From: Pseudoalteromonas sp. P1-9
GTDB lineage: Bacteria; Pseudomonadota; Gammaproteobacteria; Enterobacterales; Alteromonadaceae
Assembly: GCF_001399975.1 (NCBI RefSeq)
Contig: NZ_LKBD01000002.1
Location: forward strand, 186,001-250,000
Reading direction: 5' to 3'
Length of the DNA: 64,000 nucleotides
Shown here: positions 40,691-50,269 of the stretch, one piece after another
Layout: every line of letters starts with the position of its first letter
How positions within the stretch are numbered: the first letter of the stretch is position 1
Translations under genes and position numbers: made by a program
Notes under the pieces: generated by a model
Database searches by the model: none
The model's input: only the letters and a program-made list of their open reading frames with translations
What the model was told of the DNA's origin: nothing

Positions 40691-41617
40691 ATGAATTATC
40701 TACAATTGCAGATGTTAATTTTGAGAATACTTGTTGTAGACGATAGCAAAGCGACCCTTGAAATTGTAAGACGCTCGCTTGAAGGTTTTGGTTATCGTCA
40801 TCTTTCAATAAAAAAAACAAATAATCCGATTGATGCACTTGCCATCATTGGGCAATGGCAACCTCATATTTTACTGACTGATTGGAATATGCCGGAGCTC
40901 AGCGGAATCGCATTAATAAAGGCGATTCGTAAGAAGCAGTTAAATACGCAAATCGGTATGATCACCACCATCGACGATACAAAGCAACTCGAACAAGCAC
41001 AAAAAGCGGGAGCTGATTTTGTACTCAGCAAGCCATTTGATGACCAAGAGCTTTACGAAAAATTACTGCCTTTAGTGCAAGGCGCGGAGCAAAGCGAGAT
41101 TATACTCGACGAGATAGAAGAACTTTCAGAAGGACTGGCACTGCCTAACCTTGATCAACTCGAAAAAAGCTTGGTAAAGCTCACATCTTCAGAATTAACA
41201 ATAAACACTATCAAAGCACAGGTATTTGATGAATCTAAACTGCCCTGCATTATGGCGGTGTTTGAAGACTGTGAAACACAAAAAGTACGTTCAGTGGCCT
41301 TACTCGATATTTATGCCGCGTGTACCTTGGCAAAAAGCAACCCAAACGTAACAAATGGACATATTCAACGCGTTATTAAAACCAAACGCCCAAGTAAGTA
41401 TGTGATGGAAACCAGTCAACAGATTCTGCAAAAGGTCGCTGTGGCATTTCTTGATCACCAAAGCCGAAAAAGTTTACGCTTAAAAAATACTAACTTTATC
41501 GACCAATCCTTTCCCAAATTAGAAAATCTCTACAAGACGCCCGCTAATAGGCGGCTTGATATCTCGATACAAATTCTCCCTTTGGCTCAGGGGCGAATAA
41601 CTATCATAGGCTTCTAA
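40691..41617 (+). CDS. Response regulator with receiver domain and unknown C-terminal domain
   Basis: A roughly 308-residue protein. The receiver spans about 10-132: acidic pocket LVVDDSKA, phosphoacceptor Asp in LLTDWNMPEL, Lys in VLSKPFDD. Residues 140-308 are acidic then mixed alpha/beta with no helix-turn-helix, GGDEF, EAL or HD-GYP signature I recognise. The start is uncertain: ATG 40691, ATG 40712 and a TTG at 40721 (giving the usual RILVVDD beginning) are all in frame without a strong ribosome site. It is divergent from the coiled-coil gene, and no kinase is adjacent. Confidence 0.82.
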   Translation: MNYLQLQMLILRILVVDDSKATLEIVRRSLEGFGYRHLSIKKTNNPIDALAIIGQWQPHILLTDWNMPELSGIALIKAIRKKQLNTQIGMITTIDDTKQLEQAQKAGADFVLSKPFDDQELYEKLLPLVQGAEQSEIILDEIEELSEGLALPNLDQLEKSLVKLTSSELTINTIKAQVFDESKLPCIMAVFEDCETQKVRSVALLDIYAACTLAKSNPNVTNGHIQRVIKTKRPSKYVMETSQQILQKVAVAFLDHQSRKSLRLKNTNFIDQSFPKLENLYKTPANRRLDISIQILPLAQGRITIIGF

Positions 41618-41634
41618 ACCGCTAGAAAAACAAA

Positions 41635-41656
41635 AAGGGCGCCGTTAGGCGCCCTT
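41635..41656. terminator. Intrinsic terminator between convergent genes
   Basis: A perfect 9-bp stem AAGGGCGCC/GGCGCCCTT with a GTTA loop lies between the response-regulator stop and the DUF4870 stop. An A-rich left flank gives a T run for leftward transcripts (CTTTTTGTTTTT on the minus strand); rightward, the tail is only CTTCTAC. Confidence 0.82.
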
Positions 41657-41676
41657 CTACATCTCAAATCAACTGC

Positions 41677-42042
41677 TTAGAACATCCAAGATGTTGGATT
41701 CTCGATTGGCTCGTTTTTGTCCAGCGCTTTAAGCCCTTTAACACAACGTACAATTAGCCAAACAAGATAAAATAGAATGATTGCGAAACCGATTACAACA
41801 ACAGAAAGAATTGTTCCAATCACAACATACAATAAACCAATCCAGAACGTACGGATTTGATACTGATAATGTGTTTGTAGCCATTCTGGTGCATCTTTTT
41901 TATTAACATATGCCATGATCACGCCGATCAAACCTGTAATACCTAAAATAATGCTCGCTAGGTAAAGTACATAGTTAATCTTAGCGCCATTTTTTGCCGA
42001 CGCATCTTGCTTTTCGTTAGTTTCAACTACCTGGTCAGTCAC
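41677..42042 (-). CDS. DUF4870-like membrane protein
   Basis: A 121-residue protein with a hydrophilic N-terminus (TDQVVETNEKQDASAKNG) and three hydrophobic helices. The HYQYQIRTFWIGLLY element after helix 1 is typical of the DUF4870/Tic20-like family, as is the closing FYLVWLIVRCVKGLKAL. Function is unknown. It is convergent with the response-regulator gene and stands alone. Confidence 0.75.
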   Translation of the reverse strand: MTDQVVETNEKQDASAKNGAKINYVLYLASIILGITGLIGVIMAYVNKKDAPEWLQTHYQYQIRTFWIGLLYVVIGTILSVVVIGFAIILFYLVWLIVRCVKGLKALDKNEPIENPTSWMF

Positions 42043-42710
42043 CTTTTATCTCCTTATGATGAACTTATTTGTTGCCAGAATGCTTAATTTACAAGCATCT
42101 GAAATTATTGCAATAAGAGAATCACTGGGCGGAGCTGTTAAGATAAAAAACTATCTTAAAAACAGTAAACTATAAATCTACTGCTTACTTGTATCGATAT
42201 ACAGACAAAACATAATTTAGCTTTGTTGCACTGTACATGCGTGGCTTTATTGCAACAACTAAAGGCAGCAATATCACTCACCTTAGTCGTAACTTAATTC
42301 AAGCTTGCCTTGATAGTACTCATATCACACAAATATATTTATTAAATCAACAGCGCGTATTGACCCAAATGGTCTTTTTTATGCTTGTTCTCGCTATACA
42401 TGTGTAACAAATTATTTGTTATGACCCAGCACTAAAAATTAACCTTTTTTGCTCCTTTTTACATTTTTAACTAAATAACCTAAGACAGTCGGATTGATTT
42501 AAATGGCGAACGGAATTTAATTGCAAAATAAGCAACAATGCAGATGTGAATACCTATGTTTTACTATACAACTTGTTAATCGATTACTTTTCAAACAGAA
42601 AATTCCTACATACTTGGTTACAGCACATCATAGTTTTCAAACACTCTTATGAAAATTTTAAGTTACCTTTTCAGTGCACTTTACCCAACGCCACATTAAA
42701 GGACACGAAA
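42043..42710. other. Long AT-rich intergenic region
   Basis: About 670 bases without a convincing gene. It should hold promoters for the DUF4870 gene (leftward) and the DUF3718 gene (rightward). A 56-codon frame at 42237-42407 lacks a ribosome site. The segment CTTTGTTGCA...TATTGCAACAA near 42221-42257 is an imperfect inverted repeat reminiscent of insertion-sequence ends, but no transposase remnant is visible. A longer frame from 42546 runs into the DUF3718 gene, but its start is less likely than 42711. Confidence 0.45.
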
Positions 42711-43034
42711 ATGAAAACACTATTAATCACAGCAGGAATCGCACTACTCTCATTAACTAGCGCACCATCTTCAGCACATAGCAAGCAAGTAGTTACAACA
42801 GACTCTTCAGCAGATTCAAGCCTTTGCGCTGCAATTATCAAAGATAAACCAGTGGTTATTACAAAACGCTTAAAGCAAGCGAGATTACGTAAACATCAAG
42901 CTAAAGAGGTGCTATTTTGTAATGGCCTTTCTCTTTCTGAATTTGCACAAAAGCACAATTCATACAAAGCAATTGCGCACTTAAGACTTGAGCCAAGCCA
43001 AGAACAACTTGCAAACAACAACATTGTAAAATAA
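42711..43034 (+). CDS. DUF3718 family exported protein
   Basis: A 107-residue protein with a signal peptide (MKTLLITAGIALLSLTSAPSSAHS). The core has two cysteines (SSLCAAIIKDKP and VLFCNGLSLSEFAQ) that match the DUF3718 pattern and could form a disulfide. The ATG at 42711 follows AAAGGACAC and begins a good signal peptide, so I prefer it to the frame opening at 42546. Function is unknown; the family is common in Shewanella and Pseudoalteromonas. A terminator lies about 70 bases downstream. Confidence 0.82.
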   Translation: MKTLLITAGIALLSLTSAPSSAHSKQVVTTDSSADSSLCAAIIKDKPVVITKRLKQARLRKHQAKEVLFCNGLSLSEFAQKHNSYKAIAHLRLEPSQEQLANNNIVK

Positions 43035-43105
43035 ATGTTAAAAGGCTTCTTGCTTTTGTAAAGCAACATAACTAATCTTAGATATGACATCCCAATCCAA
43101 TAACT

Positions 43106-43142
43106 AAAAGGCGAGCAATTAATGTTTGCCTTTTGCTTTTTT
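43106..43142 (+). terminator. Rho-independent terminator after DUF3718 gene
   Basis: AAAAGGCGAGCA pairs with TGTTTGCCTTTT (two G-T pairs) and is followed by GCTTTTTT. It lies just before the hybrid kinase gene, whose promoter would then be in the 50 bases that follow. Confidence 0.82.
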
Positions 43143-43191
43143 AGCCACCGTTAAGATAGCATAGCTAAATACAGCTTACAGAAGTCTTGAT

Positions 43192-45342
43192 ATGCTTGAT
43201 TTAAATACCCTTTACATTGTTAGTGGCGTTGTTTTATTACTCTCGTGGTTTATTAGTTTTCAAGTTTGGCGAGAAAATAAAAGCGTCGATGGGGCGTTTA
43301 CCAATCTGCTTTTACCGAGCTTAATGTTACTAGCTCTGTTTAGTTACTCTCTTTATTTATATCGCGTTATCGATATAAAAGCGGGTATTGCAAGTTTAAT
43401 CATTCTTAGCTGCTCGATATTAAGTATTCATTGCCTACAGCGTTTTTTTGCGATTAACAGTATCGCTATAAAGCTATTTAACCTGGTGACTGTCTGCTGC
43501 ATCATCATGTTTTCTTGGTATACCTATGGCGAATCAAATGCACACAATCGATTACTAATATTTAACCTTCAGCGGTTTCTTGAAGGCGTTATGATCCTAT
43601 GGATTATGTTCACAATGGATACGTCCAATCACCGCTTCTCTAAACATATCTATTTATGCCACGCGCTTATTTTCATAACTGTATACCCAATTCGTACTTA
43701 CTATCTTATGTCGCTAGGCACACCCGAATTATTTAAACATGAATGGTTTGCCATCGGTGCTATGGTTACGGGCATTGTCAGCCCATTACTTTACGCACTA
43801 GGTATGGCCTATTTGTGCAGTGAACGAAAAGCTCTTCACTTTTCAGTCCTAAAAGACAAAGCCCAGCAAGATGCGGAGTTACGTGGTTTATTCTTAAGTA
43901 CCATGAGTCATGAAATAAGAACCCCACTTAACGGCATTATGGGTAGTGCTCAATTAATTTTAAACCAATCACCTAGCGCCAAAGTGAAGCCTTATTGTGA
44001 AGCAATCATCAATTCATCAGAATCACTCAACTTACTAATTGGCAAAGTGCTTGATTACGCACGTTTAGAACAAAATGCTGAAACAGGAACAGAGGAAGAC
44101 ATAGAACTAACACCTTGGTTAGAAAACTTATGTTTGTTATATCGCCCTCTCGCCCAACAAAAACGCATAGATTTCAAACTCAACAATAACTTACCGAAAA
44201 AAGCGTGCTATTACTTTGACCAACAAAGCGTGCGCCAAGTATTGATTAATTTACTCGGTAACGCTATTAAATTTACCGACACAGGCCAAGTTACACTGTC
44301 GGTTGAAGTTCTTTCTAAAGCACCTCTAGAGCATATTGTAAGATTTACCGTAACAGATTCAGGCCCAGGCATTCCAGCATCAGAAATTGAACAATTAAAA
44401 GAACCTTATGTACAAAGTGATGCTGGAAAAATCAAAGGTGGAACTGGCTTAGGATTAGCAATAAGTGAGCGATTACTTAACAAAATGCAGAGCGAGCTCA
44501 ATATTGAAAGTACACTCGATTTAGGTAGCCGTTTTAGTTTTGATATTCGCTTTAGCCTTGGTGAGCTAAGCCTTGTTGAACAAACCAAAGAAAAAGCCGA
44601 TACACTTACTGGGTTATCTGTATTACTAGTTGAAGATCTTCCATTAAATCAAAAGCTCGCAATTGAGTTTATGGCGATGGATCAACACCAAGTTACACTT
44701 GCAAGTTCCGGCGAAGAAGCAATTAAAATACTACAACAACAGGCATTTGACCTAGTGTTACTTGATATGAATTTACCTGATTTCTCAGGTCAGGAAGTTG
44801 TAAAGAAACTAAACGACATTGACCATATCAATTCTCACACGCCAATTTTAGCGTTTACCGCTAGCTTAAGCCCGGACGAGGTAAAAGAGTATTTAACGCT
44901 CGGCATCAAAGATATTGTCGGCAAGCCAATTAAACTCGAAAAGCTGCGCCAAGCCATTTTTAACTCGCAACAGCAGTCTTTTTCTCAAGCTAGCCAGAAT
45001 GTCGAAGACATATTATTTGATGCAAACGCAGCACAAAGCCTAAGTGCATCTTTTGCGCAAGAAGAGTTTAACGCCATTTACGATGAATTTATTATGTCGT
45101 TGCGCGACAAACTAGCGCGCTGCGAAACAGGTTTTGAAAAACAAACGGATGAAACAATTCGCACCTTACATCGCTTAGCCAGTACAGCATTGCAACTAGG
45201 CTTTAACCGTTTCGGATTGGCGCTAAAACAAAGTGAGCGAGACTTACTAAATAACAAGTTAGTATTTGATAACGAGTATTTAAAACAACTTTGGCAACAA
45301 AGTCTAACAAGTTATTTAAAGTACGCGCGCGAGCAACTCTAA
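43192..45342 (+). CDS. Hybrid sensor histidine kinase with receiver and HPt domains
   Basis: A 716-residue protein. About seven hydrophobic helices (1-215) form the sensor. HisKA has phosphoacceptor His240 in MSHEIRTPLNG; the ATPase (about 345-460) has NLLGNAIKF, DSGPGIP and GTGLGLAI. The receiver (about 475-595) has Asp525 in LVLLDMNLPDF, and the C-terminal HPt has His660 in LHRLASTALQLG. All four phosphorelay residues are intact. No partner regulator with an output domain is adjacent. The sensor resembles membrane-embedded types without a periplasmic domain. Confidence 0.9.
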   Translation: MLDLNTLYIVSGVVLLLSWFISFQVWRENKSVDGAFTNLLLPSLMLLALFSYSLYLYRVIDIKAGIASLIILSCSILSIHCLQRFFAINSIAIKLFNLVTVCCIIMFSWYTYGESNAHNRLLIFNLQRFLEGVMILWIMFTMDTSNHRFSKHIYLCHALIFITVYPIRTYYLMSLGTPELFKHEWFAIGAMVTGIVSPLLYALGMAYLCSERKALHFSVLKDKAQQDAELRGLFLSTMSHEIRTPLNGIMGSAQLILNQSPSAKVKPYCEAIINSSESLNLLIGKVLDYARLEQNAETGTEEDIELTPWLENLCLLYRPLAQQKRIDFKLNNNLPKKACYYFDQQSVRQVLINLLGNAIKFTDTGQVTLSVEVLSKAPLEHIVRFTVTDSGPGIPASEIEQLKEPYVQSDAGKIKGGTGLGLAISERLLNKMQSELNIESTLDLGSRFSFDIRFSLGELSLVEQTKEKADTLTGLSVLLVEDLPLNQKLAIEFMAMDQHQVTLASSGEEAIKILQQQAFDLVLLDMNLPDFSGQEVVKKLNDIDHINSHTPILAFTASLSPDEVKEYLTLGIKDIVGKPIKLEKLRQAIFNSQQQSFSQASQNVEDILFDANAAQSLSASFAQEEFNAIYDEFIMSLRDKLARCETGFEKQTDETIRTLHRLASTALQLGFNRFGLALKQSERDLLNNKLVFDNEYLKQLWQQSLTSYLKYAREQL

Positions 45343-45478
45343 ATTTAATAACAAATAAATTCATAGCATTAGTTAAATTTAAATATAAAATAGATATAAA
45401 AACGAGCAATAAAGAGTTGCGTGTTCGCCACGGCTTCGCCACGCTAGGCATCGACTAATAACCATATAAGAAAATGTT

Positions 45479-46507
45479 ATGACTCAATCTTGGTTTGCTG
45501 TTTCTGCACTTATCAGCATCGCCTTTTCAGGCGCACTCAGTGCATCCACGCTATACAACGATGGCCCGTATCTGTTTTATAACAAGAATAAAATTGAGCG
45601 CATTGATATCGTTGCCAATCAAAAAAACGTGTCAGAGTACACTGGCCCGCTGACAATAACGCCAACCTTTAACGCAAATCAAATAGACAGCTTCCAGGGT
45701 GTCGAAAAAATTGCGGCAATTAGCGATATTCATGGGCAGTTTGATATTTTCAAAACCTTGTTAGTAAATAATAAGGTTATCGATCAATCGCTGAATTGGT
45801 CTTTCGGTAAAGGACATTTAGTGATTACCGGTGATATTTTCGACCGTGGCGATACTGTAACTGAAGCGCTGTGGTTAATTTATAAATTAGAACAACAGGC
45901 ATTAGCGGCGGGCGGAAAGCTTCACTACCTGCTAGGTAATCACGAATACATGGTACTACGTGATGATCAACGATATTTGCACCCAAAATATGTGCATGCA
46001 GTATCGCACTTTAATAACGACTTACGTCAGCAATACAGTGACAACAGCGTATTAGGCCGCTGGCTACGCAGCAAGTCGACCATCATTAGTATTAATGGTT
46101 TTATTTTTCTACACGGCGGCATTCACCAAGACTTCTTAGATCTTAAACTGACCTTAGAGCAAGCTAATAGTGAGTTTCGTAAAACTATTGGTTTAGGCAA
46201 AAAAGCGTTAAAAGAAAACCCAACTTGGCTAACACTACATGGCAGTAACGGCCCTATTTGGTACCGCGGCTACTTTAGAGATGACGCGCTCAACGATACA
46301 CAAGTCGATGCCGTTTTATCACAACTTAATGCCAAAAAGGTTATTGTAGGGCACACCTCAATGCCAACCATTGAAACACGCTTTAACAGCAAAATCATCG
46401 CGATTGATAGCTCAATCAAGCGAGGAGAAAAAGGCGAAATATTGCTTTGGCAAAATGCCGAATTCAAGCGTGGTTTAATGTCGGGAAAGCAAAAGCCATT
46501 GCAATAA
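45479..46507 (+). CDS. Secreted calcineurin-like metallophosphoesterase
   Basis: A 342-residue protein with an N-terminal signal (SWFAVSALISIAFSGALSAS). The dinuclear metal site is complete: ISDIHGQFD, GDIFDRGDTV, LLGNHEYM, FLHGGIHQD and VIVGHTSMPT. The spacing is that of PPP/Shewanella-type protein phosphatases and symmetric diadenosine-tetraphosphatase-like enzymes. Export suggests a periplasmic phosphoester substrate; specificity is unknown. The ribosome site is weak (AAGAAAATGTT). A terminator follows. Confidence 0.87.
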   Translation: MTQSWFAVSALISIAFSGALSASTLYNDGPYLFYNKNKIERIDIVANQKNVSEYTGPLTITPTFNANQIDSFQGVEKIAAISDIHGQFDIFKTLLVNNKVIDQSLNWSFGKGHLVITGDIFDRGDTVTEALWLIYKLEQQALAAGGKLHYLLGNHEYMVLRDDQRYLHPKYVHAVSHFNNDLRQQYSDNSVLGRWLRSKSTIISINGFIFLHGGIHQDFLDLKLTLEQANSEFRKTIGLGKKALKENPTWLTLHGSNGPIWYRGYFRDDALNDTQVDAVLSQLNAKKVIVGHTSMPTIETRFNSKIIAIDSSIKRGEKGEILLWQNAEFKRGLMSGKQKPLQ

Positions 46508-46550
46508 GCTTGCGCGAATCTATAAATATGGCAAGATGTTAAGTCATCCC

Positions 46551-46571
46551 AAGCCTTAAGGCTTTTTATTT
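46551..46571 (+). terminator. Terminator after metallophosphoesterase
   Basis: The short stem AAGCC/GGCTT with loop TTAA is followed by TTTATTT, 44 bases after the stop. The stem is only 5 bp, so strength is uncertain. Confidence 0.55.
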
Positions 46572-46616
46572 GAGTTCAGGTATTTACAAACATACTCAAG
46601 TGTTAAGAGTGGCAAA

Positions 46617-48749
46617 ATGAATTTAGCGAACACCAACAAAACAAAAAAATGGCTCACACTACCCAGCACTTTGTTGCTAGCGCTAAATTCATCATTTTTA
46701 ACAGCCAGTGAGGACAGCCACTTATTTAGCCTCTCGTTAGAACAACTGCTCAATGTCGAGGTTTCTTCTGCGTCTCTAACAAAAGAGACACTGAGTGAAG
46801 CGCCTGTTCCGGTCACCGTAATTACCGCAAATATGATTTCGCAATCAGGTGCTCGCAACATTAAAGATTTGCTCGTCACCTATGTGCCAAACATCACCCA
46901 TGTTGAAGATCAAAATGAACCTAACATTGCAGCTCGTGGGGTATTTACGTCTTCACAACAAAAAATATTATTCTTGATTGATGGCCACAGGCTAAACAGC
47001 CGAAGCTACTCTATGGCATCACCCGACTACGCCATTAGCCTCGACAAAATAAAACAAATAGAAGTGCTAAGAGGGCCATCGAGTTCAATTTATGGCAATG
47101 TGGCGCTCACAGCCACCGTCAATATCATTTTAAAATCAGCTGCGGAGCTCGAAAACTCCAAACTAGCTGTAACTGTCGGGAATCAAGGGCATAAACAAGC
47201 TAGTTTAACCTATGGTAAACAAGGTGATAGCTGGGATTTGCTGGCATGGGCACAAGCGTTTTCCGCAGAAGGTGAAACACTCGCAATCTCCCCACAAGAC
47301 AATTACTCGCCCAACCCGATTGCTGATGCACATGCAAACCTAGGTGCTTATCAAGACACCACTACATATGATATTGGCGCTAAATTTAACTACCAAGATT
47401 GGCGCTTTTTCGCCAACACCAGAAGCTCACATTATATTGAGCCCTTTTCTGCCGGTGGTATTAGCGGTGAAGGATATAATTACGATGAAATCAGAAAATA
47501 TAAGGGAACAGGGCCAGGTCTTGGCTATACTGCATCGCACTTCAATGTAACCCACAGCGGTACTTTATTTAATTGGCAATGGCATCAAGAGCTTTATTTT
47601 GACCAAAATGAAATAGATTCAGTGGTTGTGATTACGCCAGCGACGAATAACACAGCCAGAGTTTATTGGCAGGAGCGCTCTTCAGGGTTATTAACTCACC
47701 TCAGTAAACGTATTGGTAAATGGGATTATTTAGTCGGTTTACAACTAGATCACATGAAAGTAACCGATTCTGATTTCAAAGCATCGCTAAATGGTGAAGA
47801 TTACCTTCCGGCTGACCTGCAAACACCACTGTTAAAAGAAAGCAGCGAATCAATTTATTCAGTATTTGCACAAGTTAAATACCGATTGTCAGAACGTTGG
47901 CTAGCAAACGCAGGTGCAAGGTACGATCAAAAAAATCGTACTGGCAGCGATAATATTAACGATTTTAGCCCACGTTTGGCGATTATTTACCAAGGGGTAA
48001 ACGGCTATAATTTTAAAGCGTCTTATGCTACTTCGTTTGTCGACGCAACCTATTGGAACCGCTTTAGTACGTTAAGCTCATTTCGTGGTGCGCAAACACT
48101 AAAACCCGAAAAGCTCGCCTCATTACAACTGACACCTAGCATAAAGCTACCTGAACATCAGTTTTATGGCGCCGTTAACGTATTTTACAATCAGCTCGAT
48201 GACTTTATCTTTCGCGATAACTATGCTGGTGCAAATGAACCCAATTATTCTAATGCCGGCGAGTTAACAACTTGGGGTATCGAGTTAGAATCTCGTATTA
48301 CCAAGCGTAATATTACATGGCATGCTACTTTGGGTTATCAAGCGGTTATTGACTCTGAACGCTTTGCCACGAGCGGTGATGATATTAATAATGTACCTAG
48401 CATCACGGCAAACTTAGTTACCAGCTGGCCAATTTTTGAAGATGCAAATGCAAGTCTAACCGTGCGCTACATTGGTGAGCAAACATCACCCATTAATATT
48501 ATTTTGAATGGCCAAGAAATTAGCGATCCCTACCCAAGTCAAGGTGCAAATTTCAATGCGCCTAATCATAAAGTCGATGACGTTATATTACTCAACGCAG
48601 CCCTTGATTATCAGTTAAGTAACGACCTAAACCTCGCATTAACTGCGCATAATTTGCTCGACACAGAGTATCAGCAAGGGGGCACAACATTGCACCCATA
48701 CCCGCAGGCAGGGCGCAATGTTCGCGCAACATTGAGTTATGAGTTTTAA
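46617..48749 (+). CDS. TonB-dependent outer-membrane receptor
   Basis: A 710-residue receptor with a signal peptide (about 1-33), a short TonB-box-like region, a plug domain (about 40-175: EAPVPVTVITANMI, NIAARGVF, DKIKQIEVLRGPSSSIYGNVAL) and a 22-strand-type barrel ending in GRNVRATLSYEF with a terminal Phe. The start of the mature protein (SLEQLLNVEVSSASLTKETLSEAP) resembles vitamin B12- or colicin I-receptor-like proteins. No transport genes adjoin, so the substrate is unknown. The region 47.2-47.5 kb encodes extra loops. Confidence 0.92.
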   Translation: MNLANTNKTKKWLTLPSTLLLALNSSFLTASEDSHLFSLSLEQLLNVEVSSASLTKETLSEAPVPVTVITANMISQSGARNIKDLLVTYVPNITHVEDQNEPNIAARGVFTSSQQKILFLIDGHRLNSRSYSMASPDYAISLDKIKQIEVLRGPSSSIYGNVALTATVNIILKSAAELENSKLAVTVGNQGHKQASLTYGKQGDSWDLLAWAQAFSAEGETLAISPQDNYSPNPIADAHANLGAYQDTTTYDIGAKFNYQDWRFFANTRSSHYIEPFSAGGISGEGYNYDEIRKYKGTGPGLGYTASHFNVTHSGTLFNWQWHQELYFDQNEIDSVVVITPATNNTARVYWQERSSGLLTHLSKRIGKWDYLVGLQLDHMKVTDSDFKASLNGEDYLPADLQTPLLKESSESIYSVFAQVKYRLSERWLANAGARYDQKNRTGSDNINDFSPRLAIIYQGVNGYNFKASYATSFVDATYWNRFSTLSSFRGAQTLKPEKLASLQLTPSIKLPEHQFYGAVNVFYNQLDDFIFRDNYAGANEPNYSNAGELTTWGIELESRITKRNITWHATLGYQAVIDSERFATSGDDINNVPSITANLVTSWPIFEDANASLTVRYIGEQTSPINIILNGQEISDPYPSQGANFNAPNHKVDDVILLNAALDYQLSNDLNLALTAHNLLDTEYQQGGTTLHPYPQAGRNVRATLSYEF

Positions 48750-48774
48750 CTAACCAAGATTTAGATGACAACCA

Positions 48775-49137
48775 TTAACCGCCATCACCCGCTGATACAC
48801 TGCCCGACGCTGCAATAGCTGCTGTTGTCGCCGCCGTAGTTGCCGCAGTCGCAGCTGCATTACCCGCAACAGTACCGCTAACAGACGCTGCATGATTACC
48901 GACATCGATAATACATGTGCCGTAACCCAAGCCTTTTAGCGAATTAGTCCATATCTGTTCACCTGTGGCTTTATCTAAACAGAATAAATGACCAGAAGAA
49001 GATGCATACACCTTGGTATTATCGCTAGTTACTACCGTAATTGTTCCTGATTTTAACTTTTTACGCCAAAGCTCACTGCCATCGTCTTTATTAATTGCAA
49101 CGACATGCCCATTTATACCCAAAATAAGATAATTCAT
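48775..49137 (-). CDS. Short PQQ-blade protein with Ala/Thr/Gly-rich tail
   Basis: A 120-residue protein starting at an ATG 7 bases after a strong GGAGGG site; a longer frame to 49197 is less likely. Residues 1-80 contain two beta-propeller-type repeats (AINKDDGSELWRKKL and CLDKATGEQIWTNSL), typical of PQQ-like domains, which normally need six to eight blades. The last ~40 residues are low complexity (AAATAATTAATTAAIAAS) ending in GDGG. There is no signal peptide. It may be a fragment of a larger family or a small ligand-binding module. It is convergent with the TonB receptor. Confidence 0.65.
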   Translation of the reverse strand: MNYLILGINGHVVAINKDDGSELWRKKLKSGTITVVTSDNTKVYASSSGHLFCLDKATGEQIWTNSLKGLGYGTCIIDVGNHAASVSGTVAGNAAATAATTAATTAAIAASGSVSAGDGG

Positions 49138-49286
49138 AAACCCTCCGTTTAGTGTTAATACCAGCTTGCGTGATTTCTTTAAAAAAGCAAAGACCATTCA
49201 ACACTGCCATTCTCCGCTCATCATTAAATCTGTTATTTCATGTTAAAAAACGTTAAATTGAAGCCAGTTAAACAGGAGATGCAATT

Positions 49287-50204
49287 ATGGAACAGTTTGA
49301 TATTACGATAATAATTGGCTTAGCTGTCGTATTTATTATTTTAGCCCTAGGGGTGAAAATGGTGCCGCAAGGCTACACCTATACGGTAGAGCGTTTTGGT
49401 AAATACACCCGCACTCTACCGCCAGGCCTACAGTTAATTATCCCATTGGTAGATACCATTGGCCGTAAACAAAATATGATGGAACAAGTACTTGATGTAC
49501 CACCACAAGTAGTCATTTCATCAGACAACGCACAAGTTACCACCGATGCAGTATGTTTCTATCAAGTACTTGACCCAGTTAAAGCTTCGTACGAAGTAAA
49601 TGACTTAGAACGCGCTATGCGTAACCTAGTAATGACTAACATCCGTGCGGTACTTGGTTCGATGGAGCTTGATGAAATGCTTTCAAACCGCGATAAGATT
49701 AATGGTTCACTGCTGGTAAAAGTAGATGAAGCAACCGATCCTTGGGGTGTAAAAGTAACCCGCATCGAAATCAAAGATATTGCACCACCGATGGACTTAG
49801 TGGATGCCATGGCGCGCCAGATGAAAGCCGAACGTGAAAAGCGCGCCAATATTTTAGAAGCTGAAGGTGAGCGTGAAGCAGCAATTAAGGTTGCCGAAGG
49901 CCAAAAACAGGCTGAAATTTTAAAAGCCGAAGGTCAGTTAGAAGCAGCAAAACGCGAAGCAGAAGCACGTGAACGTTTAGCAGCAGCAGAAGCCGAAGCA
50001 ACTCGCTTAGTGTCTGATTCAATTCAAAATGGTGACTCACGTGCAATTAATTATTTCATCGCACAAAAGTACATGGAATCACTCGGTAAATTAGCCGAAT
50101 CAGATAACAACAAGGTAATGATGATCCCACTAGAAGCAAGCAATATGCTCGGGTCGATTGCTGGTGTTGCTGAAATTGCAAAAGAAGCGTTTGGCAAGAA
50201 ATAA
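49287..50204 (+). CDS. qmcA: SPFH/stomatin-like protein (QmcA type)
   Basis: A 305-residue protein with an N-terminal membrane helix ([21 protein letters not shown]), an SPFH/band-7 domain (about 27-190: [26 protein letters not shown]) and a coiled-coil helix (about 185-245, [17 protein letters not shown]). It resembles E. coli QmcA, which forms membrane oligomers with an NfeD-like partner. The NfeD-like gene follows 65 bases downstream, the usual pairing. Roles in membrane microdomains or protease regulation are proposed for the family. Confidence 0.93.
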   Translation: MEQFDITIIIGLAVVFIILALGVKMVPQGYTYTVERFGKYTRTLPPGLQLIIPLVDTIGRKQNMMEQVLDVPPQVVISSDNAQVTTDAVCFYQVLDPVKASYEVNDLERAMRNLVMTNIRAVLGSMELDEMLSNRDKINGSLLVKVDEATDPWGVKVTRIEIKDIAPPMDLVDAMARQMKAEREKRANILEAEGEREAAIKVAEGQKQAEILKAEGQLEAAKREAEARERLAAAEAEATRLVSDSIQNGDSRAINYFIAQKYMESLGKLAESDNNKVMMIPLEASNMLGSIAGVAEIAKEAFGKK

Positions 50205-50269
50205 ACTAAACAAACATGTATACTTAACAACAGCACAGCTTGCCGCTGTGCTGTGTTTTAGGAGCAGTT

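Noticed and set aside
42221-42257. CTTTGTTGCA...TATTGCAACAA resembling insertion-sequence ends
   Set aside because: Imperfect, no matching distal end, no transposase remnant and no target duplication found.
42237-42407. 56-codon frame on the plus strand starting MRGFIATTKGSN
   Set aside because: No ribosome site, no clear composition signal and no recognisable family; probably chance in AT-rich DNA.
42546-42710. Upstream extension of the DUF3718 gene
   Set aside because: The extension would place 55 residues before a good signal peptide; the ATG at 42711 has a better ribosome site.
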